64,000 bases of DNA, taken from NCBI RefSeq assembly GCF_008704935.1, contig NZ_CP023692.1, positions 4,144,001 through 4,208,000 of the forward strand, written 5' to 3'. Every line of letters starts with the position of its first letter. The stretch's first letter is position 1. Position numbers and translations under genes: made by a program. The notes under the pieces are model-generated. The model was not told the DNA's origin and made no database searches. It saw only the letters and a list, made by a program, of their open reading frames with translations. The stretch is from Streptomyces vinaceus (lineage in GTDB: Bacteria > Actinomycetota > Actinomycetes > Streptomycetales > Streptomycetaceae). Below are positions 1-7,754 of this stretch, piece after piece.

Positions 1-468
1 GGCGGCGCCGAGCGCGGTGAGGTCGAGTCCGGCGGCGGTGTCGGCGAGGGTCTGGGCCTCCTCGTGGGCCAGTTTCGCGACGACGTCGGCGAGCGGGTCG
101 TCGACGGCTATGTCGGCGGTGACGGCGGGGGCCGCGCCGGAGTCCTGCTGGGCGGCGAGGGCGGCGAGGGCCAGGCGCAGGTCGCGGTAGCCGGGGTAGC
201 CGAGGAGGCGGGCGGTGCGGACGACGGTGGCCTCGCTGGTGCCGGTGCGGGTGGCGAGGGCGCTGACGGTGAGGCGGGAGCAGCCGGCGGGGTCGGCGGC
301 GACGGTTTCGGCGACGGCTTGGACGGAGCGGGTCATGGAGGGCCCGAGGCTGCGGACGCGTGCCCGCAGCGGGACGGTGTCCGGGACGGCTCCGGGGGCG
401 GTTCCGGGGGCGGCTCCGACGAGGGCGCCCGCACCCTCGCTGAAAGTTTCTTTCGGGTCGTCGCTCAT
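1..468 (-). CDS. RpiR/MurR-family transcriptional regulator (3' end off window)
   Basis: Only the N-terminal 156 residues lie in the window. After a low-complexity Pro/Ala leader comes an RpiR-type helix-turn-helix, with the signature TRTGTSEATVVRTARLLGYPG. Members of this family carry a C-terminal SIS domain that senses phosphosugars, which would lie beyond base 1. The ATG at 468 is preceded by a weak AAAG Shine-Dalgarno. The gene reads out of the window, where amino-sugar genes such as murQ often sit next to such regulators, but that neighbour cannot be seen. Two short GAAA/TTTC inverted repeats flank the start and could mediate autoregulation. The family is confident; the effector is unknown. 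Confidence 0.88.
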   Translation of the reverse strand, partial: MSDDPKETFSEGAGALVGAAPGTAPGAVPDTVPLRARVRSLGPSMTRSVQAVAETVAADPAGCSRLTVSALATRTGTSEATVVRTARLLGYPGYRDLRLALAALAAQQDSGAAPAVTADIAVDDPLADVVAKLAHEEAQTLADTAAGLDLTALGAA

Positions 469-485
469 CTTTGAAATCTATTTTC
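442..485. promoter_or_regulatory. Candidate operator of the RpiR-type regulator
   Basis: Two inverted repeats with the same arms lie around the start codon of the divergent RpiR-type gene: GAAA-G-TTTC (442-450) inside the coding region and GAAA-N5-TTTC (473-485) just upstream. RpiR-family regulators commonly bind GAAA/TTTC palindromes. The sites are seen; binding is inferred. Confidence 0.4.
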
Positions 486-571
486 GGCCGGGGCGGTGGT
501 CAAGGCACCATTCGGGCAACGGTGCGGGACCGGCCTTCACCACGTGACCCGTACGGGTTCACAATGGGCGC

Positions 572-949
572 ATGGACCACGCGACCCCCCTGGAACAGGC
601 GCTTCACGTCGCTCGCGCCCTCGTCCTCGCCGATCTCGCCGCCGGAGAGGTCGCGGACGCCGATGTCGTCTCCCTCGTCGAGGACTCGGTCACGCACCGC
701 CGGTGGTGGGTGGAGCAGTGGCCGGAGGGGGTCGACTACCTCGCCGGACTCGTCGCCCAGGACGTACAGGACGCGCTGCTGGAGAAGTACGGGCGCTGGC
801 CGCTGTGCCCGGTCTGCTCGCACGGCGATCCGCACGCGCTGGACGTGGAGCCGGAGTTGGGACCCGATCCGCACTGGGTGTGCGCCAAGGCCGGCGTGAA
901 GGTCGCCGCGGTCGGCGGCCTCGCCCCCGTGTTCGGCGCCGGCCGGTGA
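572..949 (+). CDS. Conserved hypothetical protein with a Cys-pair motif
   Basis: A 125-residue soluble protein with no recognised domain. It has an acidic helical N-terminal half and a central WPLCPVC motif followed by a distant single Cys (WVCAKA), which is incomplete for a classical zinc ribbon. It starts at ATG 572, preceded by a CACAAT -10-like box with exactly six bases between, so the mRNA may be leaderless. It ends 7 bp before the DUF4031 gene and its stop overlaps that gene's ribosome binding site, so the two are probably co-transcribed. Function unknown. Confidence 0.8.
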   Translation: MDHATPLEQALHVARALVLADLAAGEVADADVVSLVEDSVTHRRWWVEQWPEGVDYLAGLVAQDVQDALLEKYGRWPLCPVCSHGDPHALDVEPELGPDPHWVCAKAGVKVAAVGGLAPVFGAGR

Positions 950-956
950 GGCGCCG

Positions 957-1226
957 GTGACGCTCTACATCGACCCGCCGACCTGGCCGGGCCACGGCCG
1001 CATGTGGTCGCACCTGGTCAGCGACGTCTCGTACGAGGAACTGCACGCCTTCGCGGAGTCGATCGGCTGCCCGGCGAAGGCGTTCGAGCGGGACCACTAC
1101 GACGTGCCCTCGCACCGCTACGCGTCCGCGGTCGGCGCGGGCGCGGTGGAGGTCGGCAGCAAGGAACTGGTCCGGCGTCTGACGGCCGCGGGCCTGCGCC
1201 GTCCGAAGGGGCGCCCGGCGGCGTAG
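957..1226 (+). CDS. DUF4031 domain-containing protein
   Basis: An 89-residue protein made almost entirely of a DUF4031 domain, recognised by the N-terminal LYIDPPTWPGHGRMWSHLVS and the later HYDVPSHRY motif. Residues such as the clustered His and Asp suggest a small metal-binding or hydrolytic fold, but no activity is established for the family. The start is GTG 957, with GGTGAG at 945-950 as ribosome binding site overlapping the stop of the upstream gene. It converges on the MFS exporter gene across a GC-rich palindrome. Confidence 0.85.
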   Translation: MTLYIDPPTWPGHGRMWSHLVSDVSYEELHAFAESIGCPAKAFERDHYDVPSHRYASAVGAGAVEVGSKELVRRLTAAGLRRPKGRPAA

Positions 1227-1251
1227 CGGCGGGCCCGGGTCCAGGCCTGAG

Positions 1252-1269
1252 CCCGGGTCCGGACCCGGG
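1252..1269. terminator. GC-rich perfect palindrome between convergent genes
   Basis: An 18-bp perfect palindrome (arms CCCGGGTCC and GGACCCGGG, no loop) fills the gap between the DUF4031 stop and the stop of the MFS gene. It has no T tract. It could act as a bidirectional terminator, as is common for Streptomyces. Confidence 0.5.
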
Positions 1270-2568
1270 TCAGCGGGTGGCCGACGGCGCGGTGGCCGGG
1301 GTTGCCGCCTCCGGGACGGAGGACGCGATCACCCGGGTCGGGGGCTGGGGCGTGCGAGTGTGCAGGCGCAGGGCGATCGCGCCCAGGGCGATGGCCGTCA
1401 CCGTCATCGCGGCGCCCGCCCAGGCGGTGGCGGCGAAGCCGCGGCCGGCGTCGATCACCGCGCCGCCGAGCCAGGGGCCGCCCGTGTTGCCCAAGTTGAA
1501 CGCGGCCGTCGTGGTGGCTCCGGCCAGGGTCGGGGCCGCGCCCGCCACGTTGAACATGCGGGCGTTGAGCGCCGGAGCCGTGGCGAACGCCGAGAGGCCC
1601 ATCAGGAACGACAGGGTGACGGCCGCCACGGCCGAGGAGGCGAACAGGGCCAGTGCGACGAGGAAGACCGTCGACGCCGTGATGCCCCACAGCATGACGC
1701 CGAACAGGTGGGCGTCCGCGATCCGCCCGCCGATCGTCGTGCCGGCGAGCGCGCCGACGCCGAACAGCGCGAGCACCCACGGCACCCAGCCCGCGTCCAG
1801 CCCGGCGACCTCCGTCAGCAGCGGCGACAGGTAGCTGAAGGCGCAGAAGACCCCGCCCGCGGCCAGCGCCGTGACGCCGATCGACAGCCACACCTGGCGG
1901 TCGCGGTAGATGCGCAGCTCGCGCGAGAGGGTGGGCCGTACGGCGGGCCGCGGGATGTCCGGGATCAGCGCCAGGATGCCGACGAGGGCGACCGCCGAGG
2001 CCGCTGCGACCGACCAGAACGCGGACCGCCAGCCCAGGTGCTCACCGAGGAAGGCGCCGGCCGGGACGCCGAGGACGTTGGCGATGGAGAGGCCGCCGAT
2101 CATGACGGCCATGGCGCGGGCCCGCTGGTCCTTGTCGACCATCGCGATGGCGACGGCCGCGCCGACCGCCCAGAAGCCCGCGCAGGCGAGCGCGGAGACG
2201 ATGCGGGAGGCGAAGAGGAGCTCGTACGAGGGGGCCAGCGCGCCCGCCACCTGCCCGAGGCCGAAGAGGCTGATGAGGGCGATGAGGGTGGTGCGGCGCG
2301 GGAGCCGCAGGGTGGCCACCGCCAGCAGCGGCGCCCCCACGACCATGCCGATCGCGAAGGCCGATATCAGCAGGCCGGCCTGCGGGATCGTGACGTCCAT
2401 GTCCCGCGCGATGGGAGGCAGCAGCCCCGAGAGCATGAACTCGCTCGTCCCGAGCGCGAAGACGGACAGGCCGAGGACGTAGACGGCGACGGGCATGCGC
2501 GAGCGGACGGGGGACGGCGGTATGGCGGAGGGCATGCTCTGCACGAACCGCCGCGAACGCGATCTCAT
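1270..2568 (-). CDS. MFS drug exporter, Cmx/CmrA (chloramphenicol efflux) type
   Basis: A 432-residue, 12-helix major facilitator protein. The first helix reads VYVLGLSVFALGTSEFMLSG and is followed by LLPPIARDM and an AFAIGMVVGAP loop, which is the characteristic start of the Cmx/CmrA chloramphenicol efflux branch of drug:H+ antiporters. It would sit in the plasma membrane. The start ATG at 2568 overlaps the TGA of the upstream HD gene (ATGA), so translation is probably coupled; M12 and M25 are alternative starts if the Ser/Arg-rich leader is not translated. The actual substrate cannot be read from sequence. No cognate regulator is adjacent. Confidence 0.85.
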   Translation of the reverse strand: MRSRSRRFVQSMPSAIPPSPVRSRMPVAVYVLGLSVFALGTSEFMLSGLLPPIARDMDVTIPQAGLLISAFAIGMVVGAPLLAVATLRLPRRTTLIALISLFGLGQVAGALAPSYELLFASRIVSALACAGFWAVGAAVAIAMVDKDQRARAMAVMIGGLSIANVLGVPAGAFLGEHLGWRSAFWSVAAASAVALVGILALIPDIPRPAVRPTLSRELRIYRDRQVWLSIGVTALAAGGVFCAFSYLSPLLTEVAGLDAGWVPWVLALFGVGALAGTTIGGRIADAHLFGVMLWGITASTVFLVALALFASSAVAAVTLSFLMGLSAFATAPALNARMFNVAGAAPTLAGATTTAAFNLGNTGGPWLGGAVIDAGRGFAATAWAGAAMTVTAIALGAIALRLHTRTPQPPTRVIASSVPEAATPATAPSATR

Positions 2569-3221
2569 TCCCCGGCGGCCAGAAGGGCCAGCTCGGCGGC
2601 GAGGTTGCGGCGGGCCGGGGCCTCCCAGTGCGCGGCGCCGTACGGGGTGCGGAAGAGGCGGGGCAAGCCCAGCAGCTGGCGCAGTACGGCGGCCCGGCCG
2701 GCGCGGAAGGCGTCCTCGGGGACGAAGCCGTACTCGGCGCGGACGGCGGCCGCGTACGCCGCGTACGCCTCGGGCGCGCCCGCGAGCACCGCCAGGTCGG
2801 CGTCGCAGAGCGCCTCGCCGTTGGTGTCGCCGGGGGCCGGGTCGTGGGTGACGGTCAGCCGCACCAGGCGGGCGACCTCGGCGGTGCGCGCCGCGCCGAT
2901 GCCGAGCTCGGGCAGGGCGCGCTCGGCGAGGGCCGCGCTGCGCTCCTCGTTCTCGGAGCGGTCGGGGCGGTAGACGGCGTCGTGGAACCAGGCGGCCAGC
3001 TCGACGGCGGCGGGGTCGGCGGCGTACGGGGCGAGTTCGTCGATGCGCGCGAGTACGTCGGCCAGGTGCGCGGTGGTGTGGTAGCGGCGCTGGGGCTCCG
3101 CCCAGGCGGCGAGGAGGCGGTCGGCGTACGGGTCGGGGTCGCGGTCGGCGGCTGCGCCGGCCGCGGCGGTGGTCGCGTGCCAGCGGGCGCGGAGCGGGGC
3201 GGTGTCGGGCGCGGTGTCCAT
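2565..3221 (-). CDS. HD-domain phosphohydrolase
   Basis: A 218-residue predicted metal-dependent HD-superfamily hydrolase. It shows the paired metal ligands YHTTAHL near residue 47 and the signature WFHDAVY around residue 78, plus a downstream VRLTVTHDP and CDADLAVL that complete the site. Family members without a characterised partner have unknown substrates. The start ATG at 3221 is supported by a CACAAT -10-like box with six bases between it and the start, typical of leaderless Streptomyces mRNAs. The stop overlaps the MFS start by the ATGA arrangement, so the pair forms an operon. Confidence 0.88.
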   Translation of the reverse strand: MDTAPDTAPLRARWHATTAAAGAAADRDPDPYADRLLAAWAEPQRRYHTTAHLADVLARIDELAPYAADPAAVELAAWFHDAVYRPDRSENEERSAALAERALPELGIGAARTAEVARLVRLTVTHDPAPGDTNGEALCDADLAVLAGAPEAYAAYAAAVRAEYGFVPEDAFRAGRAAVLRQLLGLPRLFRTPYGAAHWEAPARRNLAAELALLAAGE

Positions 3222-3285
3222 GCGCACATTGTGCGGGTGGCGTGATTGTGCTGGTGGAGGGTGGGCGGGGGCCCGTACTCTGGAT

Positions 3286-3301
3286 ATTGGACTAGACCTA
3301 T
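3286..3301. promoter_or_regulatory. DasR-like dre site upstream of cutC
   Basis: A 16-bp near-palindrome with core GGACTAGACC matches 12 of 16 positions of the DasR response element consensus (core GGTCTAGACC). It lies 37 bp upstream of the cutC start. DasR is the GlcNAc-responsive GntR regulator of Streptomyces. The match is seen; regulation is inferred. Confidence 0.5.
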
Positions 3302-3338
3302 TTTCCATACCAGCAGCTTTCCGGAGGAGTGGGGCCCA

Positions 3339-4043
3339 ATGAGCAACCGTGCAGTCCTGGAGGTGATCGCCCTCGACGCGGAGGACGCGGTCGCGGCCCA
3401 GGCGGGTGGGGCGGACCGCCTCGAACTGGTCACCGACATGGCCGCCGACGGGCTCACCCCGCCGCGCGAGACCTTCGCGGCGATCAGGGCGGCGGTCGAC
3501 ATCCCGCTGCGCGTGATGCTCCGTACGGCCGACGGGTTCGCGGCCGGCACCGCCGCGGACGTGGAACAGCTGGCCGCGCGGGCGAGGGCGCTGCGGGCCG
3601 AGGGGGCGGAGGAGTTCGTCCTCGGCTTCCTGGACGCGCACGGCAATCCGGACCTGGCGGCGATCGAGGCGGTCGTGGCGGAGCTGGACGGCTGCAAGTG
3701 GACCTTCCACCGGGCCATCGACCGGGCCGCGGACCGGGACCAGCTGCGCAAGGCGATCGCCGAGCTGCCGCGGTCCGCGGCGCCGGACACGTACCTGACG
3801 GCGGGGGCGGCGGCCGGCGTGGACGCCGGGCTGCCGGTGCTGCTGGCCGAGGCGGCGCGCCGGGGCGAGCCGGGCTACACCGCGCAGATCCTGGTGGGCG
3901 GCGGGCTGGCGCTGTCCCACCTGCCGGTGCTCCGCGCGGCCGGGATCGACGCGTTCCACATCGGCGGCGCGGCCCGCCCCGACGGCTGGTCCGCCCCCGT
4001 CTCGGCGGCGGCAGTCGAAGACTGGCGCACCGCCCTGTCCTGA
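3339..4043 (+). CDS. cutC: CutC family protein
   Basis: A 234-residue TIM-barrel protein of the CutC family. Diagnostic segments are LEVIALDAEDAVAAQAGGAD at the N-terminus, the GADRLELV and GLTPP motifs, FVLGFLD, WTFHRAID and the C-terminal FHIGGAARP. CutC was named for copper homeostasis, but no Cys/His metal cluster is obvious here and the copper role in bacteria is disputed. The start at ATG 3339 follows a strong GGAGGAG ribosome binding site at 3322-3328. A dre-like site lies just upstream, which hints at a link with amino-sugar metabolism rather than copper. Confidence 0.88.
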   Translation: MSNRAVLEVIALDAEDAVAAQAGGADRLELVTDMAADGLTPPRETFAAIRAAVDIPLRVMLRTADGFAAGTAADVEQLAARARALRAEGAEEFVLGFLDAHGNPDLAAIEAVVAELDGCKWTFHRAIDRAADRDQLRKAIAELPRSAAPDTYLTAGAAAGVDAGLPVLLAEAARRGEPGYTAQILVGGGLALSHLPVLRAAGIDAFHIGGAARPDGWSAPVSAAAVEDWRTALS

Positions 4044-4050
4044 CACCGCG

Positions 4051-4087
4051 GCTGCGCCCCGGAGCCCGTGAGGGGCCGGGGCGCAGC
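4051..4087. terminator. Bidirectional hairpin terminator
   Basis: Perfect 12-bp arms (4051-4062 and 4076-4087) with a 13-nt loop lie between the convergent cutC and helicase genes. No T tract follows, which is usual for Streptomyces terminators. Confidence 0.65.
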
Positions 4088-4097
4088 TCCGGAGCCC

Positions 4098-6203
4098 CTA
4101 CGACGCCAGCGCCGCCGGCAGCGGATCCGCGTGGAGCAGCGTCAGGCCCGACACCGCCCGGGTGAGGCAGACGTAGAGCCGGCGCAGCCCGGTCCGCTCG
4201 TCCGGCTCGCCCGACACGATCGCCGCCGGCTCGTCCAGGACCACGTAGTCGTACTCCAGGCCCTTCGCCAGCGAGGCCGGGACCAGGGTCAGGCGCGAGG
4301 CCGCCGTTGTCTCCTCGCCGGGCGACAGGTACGCCATCCCGGCCGCCTCCAGCGCCCCGGCCAGCTCCGCGATCCGCGCGTCCGCCGCGATCAGGCCGAT
4401 CGAGCCCTCGTGCCCCAGGGAGGCGCGGCACGCCTCGATCACCGAGGCGGTCAGGTCGGCGCCGTCCACCGCCGGCGAGACGACCAGCGAGCCCGGCGTC
4501 TCACGCACCGAGGAGACCGCCGCCAGCCCCGGCGAGATCGACGGCAGCAGCCGCGAGGCGTACGCGATCACCTCGCGCGGCACGCGGAAGCCCGCCGTCA
4601 GCTCCTCCAGCACCGCCTCCGCCTTGCCCAGGTGCGCCAGCGCCTCGTCCCAGCTGCGCGTGGCCCACGGGGTCGTGCCCTGCGCGAGGTCGCCGAGGAC
4701 CGTCGCCGAGCCGGTCGTACAGCGCCGCCCCACCGCCCGGTACTGCATCGGCGACAGGTCCTGCGCCTCGTCGAGGACGACATGGCCCAGCGAGTGCGTA
4801 CGCTCCACGAGGTCGGCCGCCTCGTCGATCAGGACCAGGTCGGCCGCCGACCACTTCGCCGACTTCACGCTGCGCGGCGGCTTCGCCCACAGCAGCAGCT
4901 CCTGCTCCTCCTGCGAGAGCACCCCCTGCGCGTGCTCCGCCAGGAACTGCGCGTCCGACAGCAGGCGCAGCACCAGCTTCGCCGGGTCCACGGCCGGCCA
5001 CATCGCCTTGACCGCCGTCTTCACGGCGGCGGTGCGGGCCACCGCGTCCTGGACGCGGTCGTCCGGAGCCTCGCCCGCCTGCTCCATCCGTACGAGCACG
5101 GTGTGCGCGATCCGCTGCGGCAGCGCGTCGCGGGCGGCGCCGTAACGGATGTCGCGGGCCTGGAGCTCCGCCACGATCTCCTCCAGCTCGTACGCCGGCA
5201 CCCGCCACCGGCGCGAACCGCGCACCACCATCAGCGGCTCGGTGGGCGCGGTGACGTGCGAGCGGACCGCGCGGCGCAGCACCTGCGCCATGCGGGCGTC
5301 GCCCTTGACGACGGCCGTGGCGGCGGCGTCGGCGCCGCGGATCTCCAGACCGCCCTGGGTGACGAGGTCCTCGACGGTGGCCTGCTTGACCTCCAGCTCG
5401 CCCAGCGCCGGGAGGACCTGCTCGATGTAGTGCAGGAAGGAACGGTTCGGCCCGATGACGAGCGTGCCGGTGCGGGCGAGCCGCTCGCGGTGGGCGTACA
5501 GCAGGTACGCGACGCGGTGCAGGCCGACGGCCGTCTTCCCGGTGCCGGGGCCGCCCTGCACGCAGACGGAACCGGACAGGCCGGAGCGGACGATCTCGTC
5601 CTGCTCGGGCTGGATCGTCGCGACGATGTCGCGCATGGGGCCCACGCGCGGGCGCTCGATCTCCTGCTGGAGCAGCTTGCTGACGGCGGCCGCCTCCGAG
5701 GGGTCGGAGAGGTGCTCGTCCTCGTACGCGGTGAGCTCGCCGCCGGTGTAGCCGAAGCGGCGGCGCAGCGCGATGTCCTGCGGGTCCTTCTTGGAGGCCC
5801 GGTAGAAGGGCTGGGAGACGGGCGCGCGCCAGTCGATCACCATCGGATCGCCGTCGGCGTCGTGGACGTGGCGGCGGCCGATGTAGAACTGCTCGCCCTC
5901 GGCCCCTTCGGCGAGCTCGGCGCCGGGTGCGTGCAGGTAGTTGAGGCGGCCGAAGAAGAGCGGGGTGTGCGCGAGGTCGGCGAGGGCCTTGATCCGGTCG
6001 TCGATCTGGGCCTGGAGGACGATCGCGTTGACCCAGTTCGCCGTGACGTCGCGGATGTCGAGGGCCTCGACGTCCTCGCGCATGGCGCGCAGCGCGGCGC
6101 GGGAGGCGGTGAGGTGGGCCTGCTCGCGGGCGAGGGGGTGGGCGGCCCCGGAGTCGTGGTCGCTGTCGTCGTCGATGCCGGTCTCGGGGGCGTGCGCGGA
6201 CAC
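4098..6203 (-). CDS. helD: HelD-type UvrD-like ATPase/helicase
   Basis: A 701-residue SF1 ATPase. An N-terminal helical stretch (about residues 21-75, starting LAREQAHLTASRAALRAMRE) is followed by the Walker A box GGPGTGKT at 217-224, a Walker B VVLDEAQDLSP in the C-terminal half, and the UvrD-like motif YVCLTRA near the end. The HelD family binds RNA polymerase, using the N-terminal coiled coil to enter the secondary channel, and recycles stalled or drug-bound enzyme. Some actinobacterial members confer rifamycin tolerance. No rifamycin-associated element was seen upstream. Start ATG 6203; no close partner gene. Confidence 0.85.
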   Translation of the reverse strand: MSAHAPETGIDDDSDHDSGAAHPLAREQAHLTASRAALRAMREDVEALDIRDVTANWVNAIVLQAQIDDRIKALADLAHTPLFFGRLNYLHAPGAELAEGAEGEQFYIGRRHVHDADGDPMVIDWRAPVSQPFYRASKKDPQDIALRRRFGYTGGELTAYEDEHLSDPSEAAAVSKLLQQEIERPRVGPMRDIVATIQPEQDEIVRSGLSGSVCVQGGPGTGKTAVGLHRVAYLLYAHRERLARTGTLVIGPNRSFLHYIEQVLPALGELEVKQATVEDLVTQGGLEIRGADAAATAVVKGDARMAQVLRRAVRSHVTAPTEPLMVVRGSRRWRVPAYELEEIVAELQARDIRYGAARDALPQRIAHTVLVRMEQAGEAPDDRVQDAVARTAAVKTAVKAMWPAVDPAKLVLRLLSDAQFLAEHAQGVLSQEEQELLLWAKPPRSVKSAKWSAADLVLIDEAADLVERTHSLGHVVLDEAQDLSPMQYRAVGRRCTTGSATVLGDLAQGTTPWATRSWDEALAHLGKAEAVLEELTAGFRVPREVIAYASRLLPSISPGLAAVSSVRETPGSLVVSPAVDGADLTASVIEACRASLGHEGSIGLIAADARIAELAGALEAAGMAYLSPGEETTAASRLTLVPASLAKGLEYDYVVLDEPAAIVSGEPDERTGLRRLYVCLTRAVSGLTLLHADPLPAALAS

Positions 6204-6505
6204 GGGGATGCCTCCAGCTGCTGATCGGTACGGAACGAAGCCCGCCGGTTTCCGACCGGGGGGCGGCTCTCCCCGAAACGGCGGCGGGAGGCGGCAAGAG
6301 CGGAGATTGTAGTCAGGGGGTGGCCGGGACGCGAACGGAATTCACCCCTCCCCGGCCGTGCGGCCATCCGGTGTCGTACCGGGGGGTGTCAGACCCCGGG
6401 CAGAGCCACTAGGGGACGGCATGGGCCGGGAGGAGTAGGCGCGAGGACCTGCGGTTCCACCCCGAGACCGATGTGATGTCCGGGAAGAGAACGCACCATG
6501 GATAC
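6204..6505. other. Divergent intergenic region
   Basis: About 300 bp between the divergent helD-like gene and the 61-residue small gene. It must hold promoters for both. I see GC-rich short inverted repeats around 6240-6290 but no confident -35/-10 pair, no rifamycin-associated element and no RNA gene. Confidence 0.4.
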
Positions 6506-6691
6506 ATGAGCACCGCAACCTTGACCCCGATCCGGGGCGGCCGCCCTAGCGGCGCCACCGCCACCTCCGACTCCCGCCCCCGCCACCTGGTGGGCAATGC
6601 CCTGCGCGCCGCGAAGGTCTTCGCGTCCGCCGCCGTCAGCGTGGTCGTGCTGGGCGAGTACGCCGAGGACGCCGGCGTCATACGCCGCTGA
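6506..6691 (+). CDS. Small hypothetical protein
   Basis: A 61-residue basic protein with a disordered, Arg/Ser/Thr-rich first half, an RHLVGNALRAAKVF segment and a hydrophobic stretch SAAVSVVVLGEY that may form one membrane or amphipathic helix. The start chosen is ATG 6506 (MSTATLTP); an in-frame ATG lies upstream at 6473. There is no strong ribosome binding site. Coding is supported by strong G/C at third positions. No function is recognised. Confidence 0.6.
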   Translation: MSTATLTPIRGGRPSGATATSDSRPRHLVGNALRAAKVFASAAVSVVVLGEYAEDAGVIRR

Positions 6692-6786
6692 CCCGCCGGC
6701 TGACCGCCGAGCCGCTGGCCTGCGTCCACGCTCCGCGTGGCCGGATAGCGGCGGAGTGGCCGTGGTGATCCACTAGGGTCACGCGC

Positions 6787-7671
6787 GTGACCCGGAGCCT
6801 TCCTTCCAGCCCCCCGACGTCGCCCTTGGTCGGCGTGCTGGTCGCGGGCCCGCTCCTCGTGCTCGGCGTGCTCTGCATCGTGGTGCGGATCCCCATCGCC
6901 GACGGCCTCGCCGCCGGGCTCAGCGCCGCCGAGTGGCAGCCCCCCGCCGCGTACCCGCCGTTCGCGGCGATCCTGTTCACCCCGGCCGCCTGGCTGCCCT
7001 CCGGCGTGCTGAAGGCCGTTTTCGCACTCGGGAACGCGGGCCTGCTCACGCTGCTGATCCTGATGTCCTGCCGCCTCGCGGGACTGCGGGCCCGGCCCGG
7101 GCCCGTGCTGGCCGCCACCATCGCCGGGCTGTGGGTGGAGCCGCTGTTCCAGAGCCTGCTCGCCGCGCAGATCAACCTGGCGCTGGCCTGCCTGGTCCTG
7201 TGGGACCTGCGCCGGCCCCGCGCAGCCCTCGGCCAGGGCTTCGCGCTGGGCACCGCCGCCGGGATCACCCTGACCCCGGCGCTGCTCATCCCGTACCTGC
7301 TGCTGACCGGCCGGATCCGGGCCGCGCTGACGGCGCTCGGCGCCTTCGCCGGTACCGCCCTGCTCGGGCTGCTGGTCCTCCCGCAGGCCTCCGCCGAGTT
7401 CTGGGCCCGGCACCTGCCCGCCTCCGGCCGGGCCCTGCTGCCGGACTGGCCGCACCTGTGGGTCTGGTCGGTCCCGCTGCTCGCCCTCCTGGCCCGGGCG
7501 GCGGCCCGCCGGCGGCCGAAGCCCCCGCCGGACCTGCCGGACCTGGTCCCGGTCCCCCTCCCCGTCCGCAGGTCACCCCTCGGGCAGCAGGATGTCCGCG
7601 TCGTCGAAGATCCTCAGCACCACGAGCAGCAGACGGCCGCGCGACACCACGTACTCGGCCAGGACCTGTGA
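6787..7671 (+). CDS. DUF2029/GT87-like polytopic membrane protein, short form
   Basis: A 294-residue integral membrane protein with about seven hydrophobic helices. The motif PPAAYPPFAAILFTPAAWLP after the first helix and the following FQSLLAAQINLALACLVL resemble polyprenol-phosphomannose-dependent mannosyltransferases of the GT87 (DUF2029) family, which normally run to about 400 residues. Here the C-terminal third is missing. The last ~30 codons are A/T-richer at position three and lie antisense to a strongly coding-like stretch on the other strand (7573-7746), so the native C-terminus may have been lost or replaced. Start at GTG 6787; catalytic activity is uncertain. Confidence 0.7.
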   Translation: MTRSLPSSPPTSPLVGVLVAGPLLVLGVLCIVVRIPIADGLAAGLSAAEWQPPAAYPPFAAILFTPAAWLPSGVLKAVFALGNAGLLTLLILMSCRLAGLRARPGPVLAATIAGLWVEPLFQSLLAAQINLALACLVLWDLRRPRAALGQGFALGTAAGITLTPALLIPYLLLTGRIRAALTALGAFAGTALLGLLVLPQASAEFWARHLPASGRALLPDWPHLWVWSVPLLALLARAAARRRPKPPPDLPDLVPVPLPVRRSPLGQQDVRVVEDPQHHEQQTAARHHVLGQDL

Positions 7672-7746
7672 GGTGAGCCGGCCTGCCGGACGTGCGTCCT
7701 CCTCGGCGTAGCGACCGGGCGGCGAGCCGCTCAGTCGCTCAGTCGC
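7573..7746 (-). pseudogene. Coding-like in-frame extension after the XPB stop codon
   Basis: Immediately after the TGA of the XPB helicase gene, the same frame stays open for 57 codons to a second TGA at 7573-7575. The last 31 codons have G or C at position three in all but one case and encode a plausible peptide ending LRIFDDADILLPEG. There is no ATG, GTG or TTG near its beginning. It may be a gene remnant, a readthrough extension or part of a gene that lost its start. The opposite strand is occupied by the tail of the DUF2029-like gene, whose codon usage is poorer here. Confidence 0.4.
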
Positions 7747-7754
7747 TCAGTCGC
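7731..7754. repeat. Three tandem 8-bp repeats at the XPB stop codon
   Basis: The unit TCAGTCGC occurs three times in tandem (7731-7754). On the minus strand each copy contains a TGA, and the first one read is the XPB stop codon. Slippage in this array would shift the frame of anything downstream. Confidence 0.8.

Noticed and set aside
6204..6420. A rifamycin-associated element upstream of the HelD-type gene
   Set aside because: The consensus with inverted GGGGCTTGC-type arms is not present.
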